Below are positions 14,125 to 24,424 of a DNA stretch of 64,000 nt, one piece after another (position 1 is the first letter of the stretch; each line of letters starts with the position of its first letter). A program made the translations under genes and the position numbers. This stretch comes from Mortierella alpina (taxonomy: Eukaryota; Mortierellomycota; Mortierellomycetes; Mortierellales; Mortierellaceae), in the NCBI GenBank assembly GCA_029449245.1, contig JANATF010000011.1:1240001-1304000 (forward strand), read 5' to 3'. The notes below the pieces were generated by a model. The model ran no database searches, was not told the origin of the DNA, and worked only from the letters and a program-made list of their open reading frames with translations.

Positions 14125-15515
14125 TGGCAGCCACGTCCAGCGGCTGGCAAGACATAACTCCTCAAGCTTCTCTGGCCAGCTGGCGGCATGTTTCCGAAGG
14201 GCGTTGTAGAATGAATCTGTGAAAACGTGGCGTACCTATAGTGCAATAGGAGCGCCACCACCTCCGGCTTCTCGCCGGTGTCATATACTTGCTGATCCAC
14301 GCCAGATCTCGCTTCATCAGCGGATTTGTGCAAGAAGCAATAAGAGTTAGTCTCCACAGCTGTTGCAGCCTTGATAGCAAACGGAATCATGCATGTAGAG
14401 ACAGATTTAACCACCTTCGCCGAATAGTCAAGTCCTCGAGCTGAGGACAGACCTTGATGAGGTACGAGAATATTATTCTCCAATTCTCCTCCGAGTCCAT
14501 GTCCTAATCCCGGTGACACCTGAAATCCAGAGTGCGCAAGTTACGGCACGCCCAGATGTTCCTCTTGCTGGTACGACCGCGCATGTTAGCCCTTGCGCCC
14601 GTATTCTTTAGGTCTTCGGCGTCGTGTAAAGGTGTTCATTTTTCCATTGATAGCGGTCGCATTGGGACAAGATACCCTCGACATACAACCAGCTGTTGGA
14701 GACATCTTGAGTTGTATTAGATGAAGGGAATCACATAAATAAGAACAGAGATGGTTTCCAACGGTCGTGTAGGCCTGGCCCGTGATATCTAGAGTTGTCA
14801 CCGTGTTGCGAAGATAACTATCCAGGGCCGCGAAAATTTCTGGATAAGCATCGACGCCCACAAGAGTCGTCTTTGTGAGGCAAGGGAACAAGCGCTTCTT
14901 TCAGCGCCTGCTTTATGGGTCCTTTAAAATTACGCGGATGCGATCCGCCCATAGTCGATATTTCGAGGCAGTTGATCCTTGAGCAAATCGCTGCCAGTCG
15001 GTGAAAGAAATCCTCTGCAACGGCAACAAGATGCTCCTGCCCAGGTATAGCCGAGTGACCACTGTGGCGTTTAATATTCCTCGCGTTCTTGAGGGCAGTC
15101 AGCTGCATATCCTTGAGGTTCGGGCTCGACACAAGGATACTGGACCAGGCGGCGTCCTCGACTGCCATCCCGCCCAAACCTAGAGAGCGTAATCGTAGCT
15201 CTACGGGTAGCTCAGCCGGTTGGGCTCTTTCATACATAGTACTTGTCTGGAAACAGGCATCACTGCGATGGGAGAAATAGAGGTGCGCCAACCGCGGGCA
15301 AAAACTAAGGATGGTGCCCACGACAACATCTGGATCAAATAGGTTTTCGAGTCGTAATCGCACCAGCCTGAATCCAACGAGGTCGAGCTCATGTGGCACT
15401 GTACTTTAAGGGAAGTGATTCCGAGGTTGTGCTCCTTGTTGGCAAGTGTATCTAGCCGCTCCAGCAGCGCCGCCCAGAGCCGTGGCCGAAGGCGAGATGC
15501 TGGCGCAAGCCCTGA
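14125..15515 (-). pseudogene. Degenerate F-box/leucine-rich paralogue, inverted relative to the copy at 17.8-19.7 kb
   Basis: Reading the minus strand in three alternating frames recovers segments co-linear with the plus-strand gene at 17808-19726. Examples are 'LRLRSLGLGGMAVEDAA' here against 'LQLRSLGLDGMAIEDAA' there, and 'RDLAWISKYMTPA' against 'RDLAWISEYMTPA'. Nucleotide similarity is also plain around 14405-14480. Frameshifts occur near 14900, 14600 and 14400. The N-terminal F-box is not recognisable and about 100 C-terminal residues are gone. It lies upstream of the coatomer delta start. I conclude it is a dead copy. Whether it is transcribed, for instance antisense to its inverted sister, cannot be judged here. 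Confidence 0.8.
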
Positions 15516-16634
15516 CAATCTGCCGCGGACGCAATAGAGGCAGTCCGTAGAAGCAGATGCCTTGGAATGCCTCGGAACATTTATTTCATGGAGTGCACGT
15601 CATGGCGGTCTCCATGGGGACACCAAGACGCTGTTGCAGTAGTTTCGGATACAAGGCGGCGCAATAAACAATGACGCCAGCTGCGATGAAGACACATCTG
15701 CAGTGTTCTGTACTTAGTCGTTTTTTTAACACATGGGTCAATAATCGTCAGAGACATGTGTGGAGAACAAGTTCGCATGATATTCAGACAGCCCACGTTG
15801 ATTTTCATTCCTCATGCGCTACTGAGAATTATCCGAATGAAAGACGAAGACGAGGCCGCGGGTGTTGTACTGACGGATCTGGCAGACCTTGCTCTTCGTG
15901 CTCAAGTTCAAAGGAGAGACTGGCAGGAGTATATACCTTCATTTAATTGCTCATTCCCCTAGCCGAAATGAGCTGTGATTGCGCATAAAGATGCATCTGA
16001 AGACACAGCCTTGGCATTTTCTAGACGCTGGAGTGTCAGGGACTTCGCATTATTCTCCCGCGGTCGATCCGATGTCCAGGTCACGGTGCGGTTGAGTAAG
16101 AGTCGAGCGTCGACGTTTCAGTCCCGGCAAACCCGTGTGGCGTTGAATCGCAAGGCATGGTCACTCAGGAATGAGAAGATGAGCACTAGAAGCTATGGCA
16201 CCTCGAGAGAGGAATGCCTACAGATCTTGCTGCGACCCATGGCTCAGGAGATGAGATGAAAGATATGAGAGATGTGGAAGGTTGATTGAGAGGAATAAAG
16301 AGATGCCACTCGAGTCGGATGTATTTGTTGAGGAATGGGCATGCAGGAAGTGCCAACTTTAAAACTCCGCCTAAGTTTGCGCACGAGCCCGTCAAACGAG
16401 TGTGGCAAAAAGCGAGACGCCAGCGCAAAAGGTACTGTACACATGCCAGGGTTATACCTACGCAGCTATGTTCCTGGATCTCTGAAGACAGGAAGGGGTG
16501 CAATTCTACACGATACGCGACTTTTTTGTGGGTTACGAAGTGGTGTGAGTCATGCTGGAAACAGTTCCCAGTCAATAAAGGACCCAAGGGTTTCACCCAG
16601 CTCCAGCTTTAACGCTGCGCACCCTGAGCGCCCT
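15516..16634. other. Region without a supported gene
   Basis: Several open frames under 110 codons occur on both strands and none shows a family motif or plausible splicing. It may include the eroded 5' part of the F-box pseudogene, though no F-box remnant could be read. Confidence 0.4.
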
Positions 16635-16642
16635 TATAAATA
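16635..16642 (+). promoter_or_regulatory. TATA box of the methyltransferase gene
   Basis: TATAAATA lies about 58 bp before the ATG at 16700. The short spacing implies a brief 5' leader. Confidence 0.65.
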
Positions 16643-16699
16643 ACCAGGTCCTTCGTCAAGCTGGCGGTGAACTTGTTCATCCACTGCACAGCACAAACA

Positions 16700-17509
16700 A
16701 TGCCTTCTCAGCCAATCGTCTACTCCATCGACCACACCAGCGCTGTGCTCAAGACGCACAGCTGGCGCACGGTGCAAAACTCTGCAGCCTACCTGTTGCC
16801 TCTCATCAAACCCACCATGTCCATCCTCGACGTCGGCTGCGGTCCAGGCAGCATCTCCGTAGATTTTGCAAAGCTAGTGCCCAGCGGCAGAGTGGTCGGG
16901 ATCGAGTACACTCCCGAGCCCCTCACGGAAGCAAGAGCATTTGCCGCCCAGCAAGGTGTCACAAACGCCGAGTTCCTGGTTGGCGATATTCACTCCCTTG
17001 ACTTTCCCGACGATACCTTTGATCTTGTCCACGCTCACCAGGTGCTTCAGCATGTGGCGGATCCAGTCCTGGCACTGAAAGAAATGAGAAGGGTCTGCAA
17101 GCCTGGAGGGATTGTGGCAGCGCGCGAATCCATTATTCCAACCTGGTATCCAGAGTCACCAGGTCTGGCGGCATACTGGGAGCTGCAAGCTCGCATGGCC
17201 CGACTCAAAGGAGGAAACCCGCATCCCGGAAACTATATGCACACATGGGCGCAAGAGGCTGGATTTGAGCGCTCACAAATCACCTGTAGCGCGGGGACAT
17301 GGTGCTTCAGCACTCCAGAGGAACGCAACTACTGGGGTGGCACAATGGAGGAGCGTACACTCTCGTCGGCCTATGCGACCATCGCCCTGGAGAAGAACCT
17401 CGCTACACAGGAAGAGCTGAAAGGATTGGCTAAGGCATGGAGAGACTGGGTTGAGGATGATTATGCCTGGTTTGCTTTCCTTCATGGTGAGATGGTCTGC
17501 CGCGTTTAA
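16700..17509 (+). CDS. Class I SAM-dependent methyltransferase, UbiE/Methyltransf_11 type
   Basis: Single exon, 269 residues. The start is the ATG at 16700 after a TATA box; an in-frame upstream GTG at 16667 was not used. The SAM-binding motif I is 'ILDVGCGPG' (residues 42-50). The acidic motif II end is 'VVGIEYTPE', motif post-II is 'FLVGDIHSLDFPDDTFD', and the post-core helix is 'VLQHVADPVLALKEMRRVCKPGG'. This is the classic Rossmann methyltransferase layout. The substrate cannot be read from sequence. Relatives include small-molecule and quinone methyltransferases of fungi and bacteria. It is intact and intron-free in the middle of an inverted pair of broken F-box copies, in contrast to its decayed surroundings. 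Confidence 0.9.
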   Translation: MPSQPIVYSIDHTSAVLKTHSWRTVQNSAAYLLPLIKPTMSILDVGCGPGSISVDFAKLVPSGRVVGIEYTPEPLTEARAFAAQQGVTNAEFLVGDIHSLDFPDDTFDLVHAHQVLQHVADPVLALKEMRRVCKPGGIVAARESIIPTWYPESPGLAAYWELQARMARLKGGNPHPGNYMHTWAQEAGFERSQITCSAGTWCFSTPEERNYWGGTMEERTLSSAYATIALEKNLATQEELKGLAKAWRDWVEDDYAWFAFLHGEMVCRV

Positions 17510-17807
17510 TATAGAATAAACCGCCATTCAAGGTCTGCTTTGATGGTAAATACCACTTGGAATAGGAATACACTTTAGTCACCCCACGTAGGAGGTTGCG
17601 CAAATATGAGCTCAGTGTGAAAAGAGCCAGCTGAAGGTCGACTACAATGACCCAGAAGTCGACCACAACAGTTCGGTCGACCGTCATTCAACTTGAAGTC
17701 AGGAGCACTGCCACTGCCGCCCAGTGGTTATTTACGACTACGAGGCATTCACCATTTGCATTCTCTCATTCGTCGCAAGTCATTCTACTCATCCATTTAC
17801 CTTGGCA

Positions 17808-19726
17808 ATGGGCGGCGCCAAAGCATGTCGCCGTTCACCTCTCGAGGTGCCGGAACTGCTGGAGCGCATTCTCTCATTTTTAAGCGAACACACCCTGCGA
17901 TTCAACGCCGCATGGGTTTGCCACGAATGGAACAACATTGTTCGACCTTTGCTACATCGTGATGTAACCTGGACATCGGACCGACTTGGAGAGAACTATG
18001 CACAGTCGGCTGTACTAGAACGCTTAGAATTTGCCAGGACTCTCCACATCAAAGATCCAGCAGACCGCACGGACCGACTTCCAATATTCGGCCGTGACAA
18101 CTGGACGGCCCTACTGGAACGACTTACCACTCTTGCCAATATGGACCGTCGCCTTAAAATCAGCTCCCTCAACGTTCATTGCCACATGAGCGTGTATTCA
18201 CGAGTGCCTCCGTTGCTTGAACTGCTGGGATATCGACTTGTGCGACTACGGCTCGAGCATCTGCTCGATTTAGACGTCGTCGTGGGCAGCATTCTCACCT
18301 GGTGTCCGCAGCTGACGCATCTTTTCGTGTGCCATCGTGGTCCGGCCTGTCTCCAGCTGCGGACCATGTATGAGGGAACCCAATCGAGCGAACTACCCGA
18401 GGAACTGCAACTGCGCTCCCTAGGTCTGGACGGGATGGCAATCGAGGATGCGGCTTTGCTCAACGTCTTGAGGTCGTGTCCGAATCTCGAAGACTTACGG
18501 CTGACTGCCCTGAGAGACGCAGGGAAGGTTAAACGCCGCAACAACAACCCGGCTACACCTGAACAGGAGCACCTTGTAGTCTTTACAAAGCATTTTTTTC
18601 AGCGGTTGGCAGCATTTTGCCCAAGGATCCATAGCCTCAACCTCTCGACTTACGAGGACCATTTTCAAGTGAAGGGACTTAGCAATCAAGAGCTGATTGA
18701 AGCGGTCAGTCTGCTCCCTTGCCTCAGTAAAACCGCTCTTGTTGCCAAAAGTGTTTCTGTCGACATCCTCAACACTCTGAATACCTATCTTCCCAACACC
18801 TTGACGACTCTCGAGATCGTGGATGGCATGTTCACTAGAGAGGTCGGGGACTTTCTTCATGGTTATTTGTGCGACTCTCCTCATCTGCTGCATCTCAAGG
18901 CTCCCACCATCCAGGTCTCCAACACTTGGTCGAGGGCATTTTGACCCGATGCGGCTACTATCGACGGAAGTGGGTGACTCTTAATAACCCCAAGGACGTA
19001 ACGGATGCATCGTACGCAAATGCCAGCAAGAGGAAAATATGGGCATGCCGTCGCCTGCGTACTCTAGACCTCAAGTTCGACCGAGAAGACGACTCCAGCG
19101 CAGAGGAGAACTTGAGGATGATCTTCTCGTACCTCAGCAAGGTCTGCCCGCAGCTTGAGGACTTGACTATTCGGCGAAGGTGGATGAATCTGTCCTTACA
19201 TGCCGGGCTGTGTTTATTATCAAGGATGCAAAAGCTGCAGCGGTTGACTATCCTTGTAAACCGCCGGAGTCAGCTGAAGAAGCGGGATCTGGCGTGGATC
19301 AGCGAATATATGACACCAGCGCAGAAGCTGGAGATGTTGGTCTGTTCAATACCCTATAGCTTCTCGAGATTCTCGCGCATTTACCCTAGGACGCCATTCG
19401 CAAATGCACCAGTGGCAAGTCAAAAAGGCACGGAGAATTCGGTCTCGCCCATGCATGAAAGCGGCAGCCAGAGGGATTCGGAGGCGGGTGCCGACTATAT
19501 GGTGGATGGTATAGACATGAGAGGTCTTGGACGTGTGCTGGACGTTGTGAATCATGCCACACAACGACTCATGTCCTCTAGCCGATGTTGGCCTCAGTTG
19601 GAATTCCTAGAGATAACTTCTAAAGAGTACGATTGCTTTCGCCGCGAAGGCCCAGCTGAGATGTGGATCAAAGAGTATAGGCCAGGTGTTCAGGTTGTGT
19701 GTCGAAGGGGAGGCCTCAGATACTAG
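17808..19726 (+). pseudogene. F-box/leucine-rich protein with one frameshift
   Basis: Start at the ATG at 17808. The F-box is near residues 10-50 ('LEVPELLERILSFLSEHTL', 'WVCHEWNNIVRPLLHRDVTW'), followed by irregular leucine-rich repeats. F-box proteins of this type bind Skp1 and select substrates for SCF ubiquitin ligases. The first frame stops at 18944. A second frame, open from 18869, continues the same family to 19726 ('ILTRCGYYRRKW' onward). Compared with the inverted copy, about 7 nt are missing near 18925, between Trp and the Val-Glu-Gly segment, which explains the shift. No intron of normal size could bridge the break. The product would be about 640 residues if repaired. It is either a recent pseudogene, an assembly error, or two shorter ORFs in use. 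A transposon follows within about 10 bp. Confidence 0.75.
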
Positions 19727-19739
19727 ATGTAATTATTGT

Positions 19740-20760
19740 CCATTCATAAACGAAACCGGCTCAAGTTGGAGAGACCTCGCATAGCCCATATTCGTTTGCA
19801 TCTCGAGCATGGAGCATCTACCCAGATCGAACTGTCGGCTCTATTTTCGGTTTACTCAAGAGGAGATTTGGGAGATAGCTGTGGCACTATGACTGCCGGA
19901 TGTCCATATCCTCGATAACGGTTCCAAGGCTCACTGTGTCGAGGCATTCTGCATCACTCTACGCCGGCTTGCGTACCTTGCCGCCTCTTTTGACTTGATG
20001 GATATTTTCGGACGTATCCAGTCTATGCTGTCGCGCATTTTCAGCCACACGCTTTGGCTTATCTACCGATGGTGGAGACAACGACTCCTCTGGGATCCTG
20101 TTCGGCTAACCCCTCACAAACAGGAAGAGTTCATCACGCCATCAGAAGGCAAAACGCGCCGTGTCAGACCACCTTTGCGTTTATTGGCGGGACTGTCCGA
20201 GCTGTATGTCCTTGACTGAGAGGCAAGAGCACATTTACAACGGCCATAAGTGCGTCCATTCTATGAAGTATCAGTCGGTCACCTCTCGTAATGGTATAAT
20301 CATTCATCTCTCAGATCCATATGCTGGGAACCGTCGCGATGCTCGTCTTTTCGATATGTCTGGACTTGCCGATATTCTCAGAGTATAGGGAAAGGGGTAT
20401 AACAGTCGCCAACTGAGCCTGTATGGAGACCCCGCTTACACTCTGAGCGCCTACATGTAGCGATCCTTCCTTACAGCAGGTATAATAGCTGAGCAGCGGC
20501 GATTTAGCGAACGTATGTCCAAGGTCTTGGTCAGTCTTGACTGTTGCTTCGGTTACGTTCTACAATATGTCCCCTTCTCCGACTTCAAAAATAACCAAAA
20601 GACCTTTCGTAGCGAGGTCCACATCCATTACTTACTTCCTGTCCTTTTCGCCAATATCCGTCTCCTGCATCCGACAATCAAACTCATCCTCTTCCAAGTT
20701 TCGTATCGACTCTCCTACTCTGGCAGAGTATATTCACGACTAAAACCAAAGGAAATGCTC
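19740..20760 (+). pseudogene. Decayed PIF/Harbinger transposase (DDE_Tnp_4-like)
   Basis: Across changing frames the plus strand reads in order: 'RFTQEEIWEIAVAL' then a stop; 'HILDNGSKAHCVEAFCITL'; a helix-turn-helix-like block 'IQSMLSRIFSHTLWLIY'; 'FAFIGGTVRAVCP', which should carry the first catalytic Asp but reads Gly-Gly; 'EHIYNGHKCVHSMKYQSV'; 'IIIHLSDPYAGNRRDARLF' with the second Asp region; 'LYGDPAYTLSAYM' followed by a stop; and 'SDFKNNQKTF'. This order matches Harbinger-family transposases. There are at least two in-frame stops and two frameshifts, and the first DD motif is altered, so it cannot make an active enzyme. Confidence 0.8.
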
Positions 20761-20808
20761 GATCAGTCACGGCGCATTAGAAAAATATTGATAACGCGAT
20801 ATATGTAC

Positions 20809-21739
20809 TCACATTTTTTTCCGAAGGTCTGATATAAGCCCATTGATGTTATCCAAGAGCTCCAGTATTTTTTTTTCAGCTGTGCCTGAACGATGTGCCT
20901 GTGTTCGCTGAGTACGTCTGCTGAGTGGGTTGAAGCGTACAGAATCGGATTTTGCCGGGCGGTTTGAGTTTGACGATGCATGGTTGCTGGACGACGAAGA
21001 GACCGACGCCGAAGGGGACAAAGAATGACCCAAAGACGAGGAGGACGCAGCCGAGGAGGTCACTGGAACGTCCATTAACCCCAATGACTCCTCTCTATTG
21101 ATATGACCCTGAAGCTCATCCAAGTTCCGAGCTGTAACATCTTCCTCTGTTTCCTGATCTCGTTGCTGCCTCTGCTCGTCGAAGTCTGCCTCCTTCTGAA
21201 CCAGGTCCATTAAAAGTTGGTCTTTTCTCCTAGTAGCTTCTGTGAGGCCGCTAGACCTTCGAGACTCTGCTTCCTGCCGATTGAATTCTTTTTTTAACGC
21301 ATCATACCGTCTCATGCAAAGAAGGTAATTAGCCTTTTGGAGGTCGCGCCCTCCATGTGTCCTGACATATGCCGCCACTTTCTCCCAAGCTTCCCTCTTC
21401 TGGCCGTGCCTGACAAACGGTGTGTGCCGCTGCATAGCTTCGAGTAAAATAATAGTGTTTGCTTGATAATTGTTACTTCTTGGTGCGAACCCTTGGCATA
21501 CATCACGCTTCTTCCTTGTCGCGGATTCTTGACTTTGGTGCACAATGACTCCTCTCGAAGAGGCCAAGCTTTGGCTTTGGAAAGAATATTGCTCCTGCCC
21601 ACGGTCCTGTGGCTGTTCCTGCGTGGGTGGTTGCTGTGTTACGGGTTGCTGTTGTTGCGTTGAATGCAGAAGAGGATAGGACGCAAGTGATCGCGGTTGC
21701 TGTTGCAGATGTGCCAGCGGCTGCTGCATCAGCTGCTCT

Positions 21740-21771
<32 letters not shown>

Positions 21772-21885
21772 AGTGCCAATCTGTTGCGGGACATACTCTG
21801 ACTGCTGCTGCCGCGGGGCTGTAACGTTGGACTCTGTGTTGAAGTCCATTACGAAGGTGAAATGGAGAGAAGAGTAGAGACGCAT
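20809..21885 (-). CDS. SANT/Myb-like DNA-binding protein of the Harbinger element
   Basis: An open frame of 358 codons from the ATG at 21885, with a second possible ATG at 21849. The N-terminal 110 residues are dominated by a polyglutamine tract and Gln/Pro-rich sequence. Residues about 135-215 hold a trihelix/SANT-like block with spaced Trp and hydrophobics ('REAWEKVAAYVRTHGG', 'NYLLCMRRYDALKKEF'). A charged coiled-coil segment, a Ser-rich stretch and a basic patch ('NPLSRRTQRTQAHRSG') follow. In PIF/Harbinger elements the partner protein binds DNA and helps import the transposase. This ORF is intact although its transposase is dead. The frame ends exactly at a GTGAGT, so a further 3' exon is possible. 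Host domestication is also possible. Confidence 0.7.
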
Positions 21886-22311
21886 GCCATCCTTGGTAAA
21901 CCAAAAAAAATACAGCCACCAGACAGCCAGCCAATTACAACGCAGACTTTGACCTTGACCCTGGAGTTCAATCCTCGAACTCGAGGTGCGAACTTAAATC
22001 GAACTCGATGGTCGAGTACGGTTTCGCAAACTGGCTCACGTTAACTACAGTAGTAAAAAACAAGAGCAAGGATTTGGATCCTCATGACACAACGCGTCAT
22101 TTCGCGTTCCTCCTTTCCAGCTTGTCACAATGGGTATGCATAAAGGTTGTGGGTATTAATGTTCACATATCGGTGCCAGGGGATCTGTACGCGTTGTCTT
22201 ATGCGTTAAAGCGGTCCACCTGTCACGCCAACATAGGCCATAGTGCCCGGACAAGGGCGACTATTACTTTATTTCACTCAGCAAAATATGAATATTGCAG
22301 ATATGTGGATT

Positions 22312-22740
22312 TTACAGTGGCAGCGGCGACCTGACCATATTACTACCACAAGTACAGACACCTGGAGCCCCGCAAGACACCGGGAGAGTTCCACCGCCAA
22401 TGCACATTGCATCACATCCTAACCATTCGAGAGCAGAGCAGCTTCCTTCGAGGGCGCTGCCACAATCGCAATTGACTGATGTCGTGTAGGTGCACACAGA
22501 AGGTAGAGTGTTTTTACTGATGCATTTCCAATCACATGCAAGCCATTCCGGTATGTTACAACCTCTCTGCCCTTGCACAAGAGCAGAGTTGGCAATCGCG
22601 ACTTGACGTGGCAAAAGAGCAACAGTACCGAAACCGCGGGAAGGACAAAGAAACATCACAATTAGCCTTTGCTTCATCTTTTCTCGAGATACTTTTGCTT
22701 AACACGACATACCAAGCGCAAAGAGCATAGCGAACTTCAT
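22312..22740 (-). CDS. Secreted peptide with two tandem six-cysteine CS-alpha-beta (defensin-like) units
   Basis: Two exons, 22740-22713 and 22601-22312, joined in phase 1, give 105 residues. The junction restores a clean signal peptide ('MKFAMLFALVAIANSALVQG'). Unit 1 has cysteine spacing C-x7-C-x3-C-x8-C-x7-C-x-C and unit 2 has C-x7-C-x3-C-x8-C-x5-C-x-C. Both contain a Trp-Leu after the first Cys and a Thr-Leu-Pro in the middle. CxxxC paired with CxC is the signature of the cysteine-stabilised alpha-beta fold shared by defensins and related peptides. A TATA-like element (CATAAAAAGG on the minus strand) lies about 112 bp upstream. Function is not known; antimicrobial or effector-like roles are inference only. 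Another cysteine-rich fold remains possible. Confidence 0.7.
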
Positions 22741-23565
22741 GGCGGCACTGGCTTGATGAAGGTAGACGGTTGGTAGTAGTTGCGCTGGAGTGGGGTGGGC
22801 TTGGAGTTTTTGCGGTGTAATTGGTAAGGTGTTGGGGGAAGGTCAAAAGTCCTTTTTATGCATTACTCTTCTTAAGGCGACTTGCAGAACACTAGAGGGT
22901 AGTGCCGCAGGAAATGGTCGTGACTCGTTCCTGATCATCCTAAAAAATCTGGTGTTCTCACCCTGTCGATCGGTAGATCTCTCATTTTAATCCCGTACTG
23001 TTGAGCTTTCCACTGAATGTTCTCAGTGTGATATCTGGAGGATAGCAATGAACAAAGGAGGATTGGGCATACCACGCTGAATGGAGCTGCTAGCGAGACA
23101 CAGGATAATCAGTAATTGATCTTTGAAGTGTTCGCGCTTCAGCATCCTAGGCTTCCCGAAAGTGATAGAACGTGATCAGAACATAACGCCTAGATTCACC
23201 AAAGATGAGTGATTCTGGGTTCGAAAGTAAAGCAACTGCTGGAGAGTTATGGCTTTTCATTCCTTTCTACCCGCAAAGGTTGAATTGTCCCATTGAATTA
23301 AAGGTGTCGCAGGTCTTTCTGTTACCATGAAGAGGAGAAATCATGGTACTCACTACGCTGAGATTCAATACGACAGAGGCCCTACACTTTACCGTTGTCC
23401 ACCATCGTCTTGGTAAAATGGCCCGGAAATGCGGCTCGCGTCCTTGAAACAGCTTGGCCTCCCCTTCAGTTCACCGTGTATGCAGCTTTTGAACTCAAGA
23501 TTCTGAGGAGTGTACCCAAGCTTGTGCCAAGAATCTGGGGCCTGCGAAGTCTGGAGCATTCTGGT
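22741..23565. other. Intergenic region without a supported gene
   Basis: Apart from the TATA-like element of the defensin-like gene at 22851-22860, nothing recognisable was seen. The only open frames are short and featureless. Confidence 0.45.
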
Positions 23566-23875
23566 GGTGTATACCGAAAAGGAGGCTCATGACTGTTGCC
23601 GAATTCCTCGCAAACAGGGGGGCAAGGAGATCAACACCATCTTCCATGAATGCATCTATAAGTAGCTGCCTTCCCTTCTTTCTTTCAAGGGGATGGTTAC
23701 CGTGGAAGGTACCAGGTCAACGGTGCATACCGAAAAACAGGCTCATGATTGTTGCCGATTTCCTCGCAAACAGGGGCCAAGGAGGTCAACACCACCTTGC
23801 ATGAAAGTATTTATATGTACCTGCTCTCCTTTCTCTTTTCAAGGGGACTGATACAGTGGAAGGTACCAGGTCAAC
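23566..23875. repeat. 156-bp tandem direct duplication upstream of a secreted-protein gene
   Basis: Copy 1 spans 23566-23721 and copy 2 spans 23722-23875. Both begin GGTG(T/C)ATACCGAAAA and end with GTGGAAGGTACCAGGTCAAC, with about 85-90% identity by eye. Both copies contain GTTGCCGA(A)TTCCTCGCAAACA, and an AT-rich block (CTATAAGTAG or TTTATATGTAC) at the same relative place. Because it lies 40 bp from the TATA-like element of the downstream gene, it looks like a duplicated promoter module. Confidence 0.85.
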
Positions 23876-23916
23876 TTTCGAATGCAAAGACATAGCATAA
23901 AGAACGGCAATGGTTC

Positions 23917-23926
23917 CTATTTAAAG
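23917..23926 (+). promoter_or_regulatory. TATA-like element of the secreted cysteine-rich gene
   Basis: CTATTTAAAG lies about 155 bp upstream of the ATG at 24080 and directly downstream of the 156-bp duplication. Confidence 0.5.
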
Positions 23927-24079
23927 AAGTTGAACTCCCCCGAATATTCTTCACCAACCACCCTTTCTACACTCCACACAGTTTATACTCCAACCTGATA
24001 AGTGCCCAAGATCTCTTTCACTGTAAAATCGTCGCAGGTTACTGTGTTCTCTATCTCACATTGTCATCACAGCTCTTCA

Positions 24080-24424
24080 ATGCTGTCAAAATCCATTATC
24101 TTTCTGGCTATTGCTGCCTTTGTGGCCGCCGACATAATCCCAAGAACCCCTGCGGTCGCTGCAGTTTGTGAAAACCGATTTGATCTGTCAGCGGATTCCA
24201 AGTTGTGTTGTCCAAAGCCAAAGCTCTTTGACTGTCTATGCGACGAACATGAACATAAAACACGACCATGTAGGCTCCCAAAAATACCAGCAGGCTGTCC
24301 AGTCGATTATTACTCCTGCGATGAAAGTTATGGAGGCGCCTGCTGTCCTGGCACTGAATCTGGGGAAAAAAGTTTTTGTGGCACGGACAATGGAGGATAT
24401 GTGTGTTACACGATCTCAAGTTAG
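24080..24424 (+). CDS. Small secreted cysteine-rich protein
   Basis: Single exon, 114 residues, starting at the ATG at 24080; upstream in-frame codons lack an ATG. Residues 1-17 form a signal peptide ('MLSKSIIFLAIAAFVAA'). The mature part holds 12 cysteines, including two CC pairs ('KLCCPKP', 'GACCPG') and a CxC, so six disulfides are possible. No known family is recognised. Size and composition fit the small secreted proteins that fungi release into their surroundings. It shares the neighbourhood, but no sequence similarity, with the defensin-like gene. Expression may be governed by the tandemly duplicated upstream module. Confidence 0.75.
   Translation: MLSKSIIFLAIAAFVAADIIPRTPAVAAVCENRFDLSADSKLCCPKPKLFDCLCDEHEHKTRPCRLPKIPAGCPVDYYSCDESYGGACCPGTESGEKSFCGTDNGGYVCYTISS

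Larger units (their letters stand above)
19736..22040. mobile_element. PIF/Harbinger-type DNA transposon, partly decayed
   Basis: Two ORFs in convergent orientation match the two-gene layout of PIF/Harbinger elements: a DDE transposase (plus strand, broken) and a SANT/Myb-like DNA-binding protein (minus strand, open). Both termini are estimates. I could not find convincing terminal inverted repeats or a 3-bp target duplication. The right flank near 21970-22020 has repeated TCGAACTCGA-like units that may belong to the end. It starts immediately after the stop of the F-box gene. Confidence 0.7.

Noticed and set aside
13668-14519. 283-codon open frame on the minus strand
   Set aside because: It is a mixture of coatomer delta 5' sequence and one frame of the F-box pseudogene; it has no coherent product.
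15205-15232. tRNA-like D-arm sequence (TAGCTCAGCCGGTTGG)
   Set aside because: No matching B-box, acceptor stem or anticodon arm follows. The bases are coding remnants of the F-box pseudogene on the other strand.
19700-22060. Terminal inverted repeats of the Harbinger element
   Set aside because: A weak match (GCGAAACCG near 22030 on the reverse strand versus ACGAAACCGG near 19750) is too short to claim, and no 3-bp target duplication could be fixed.
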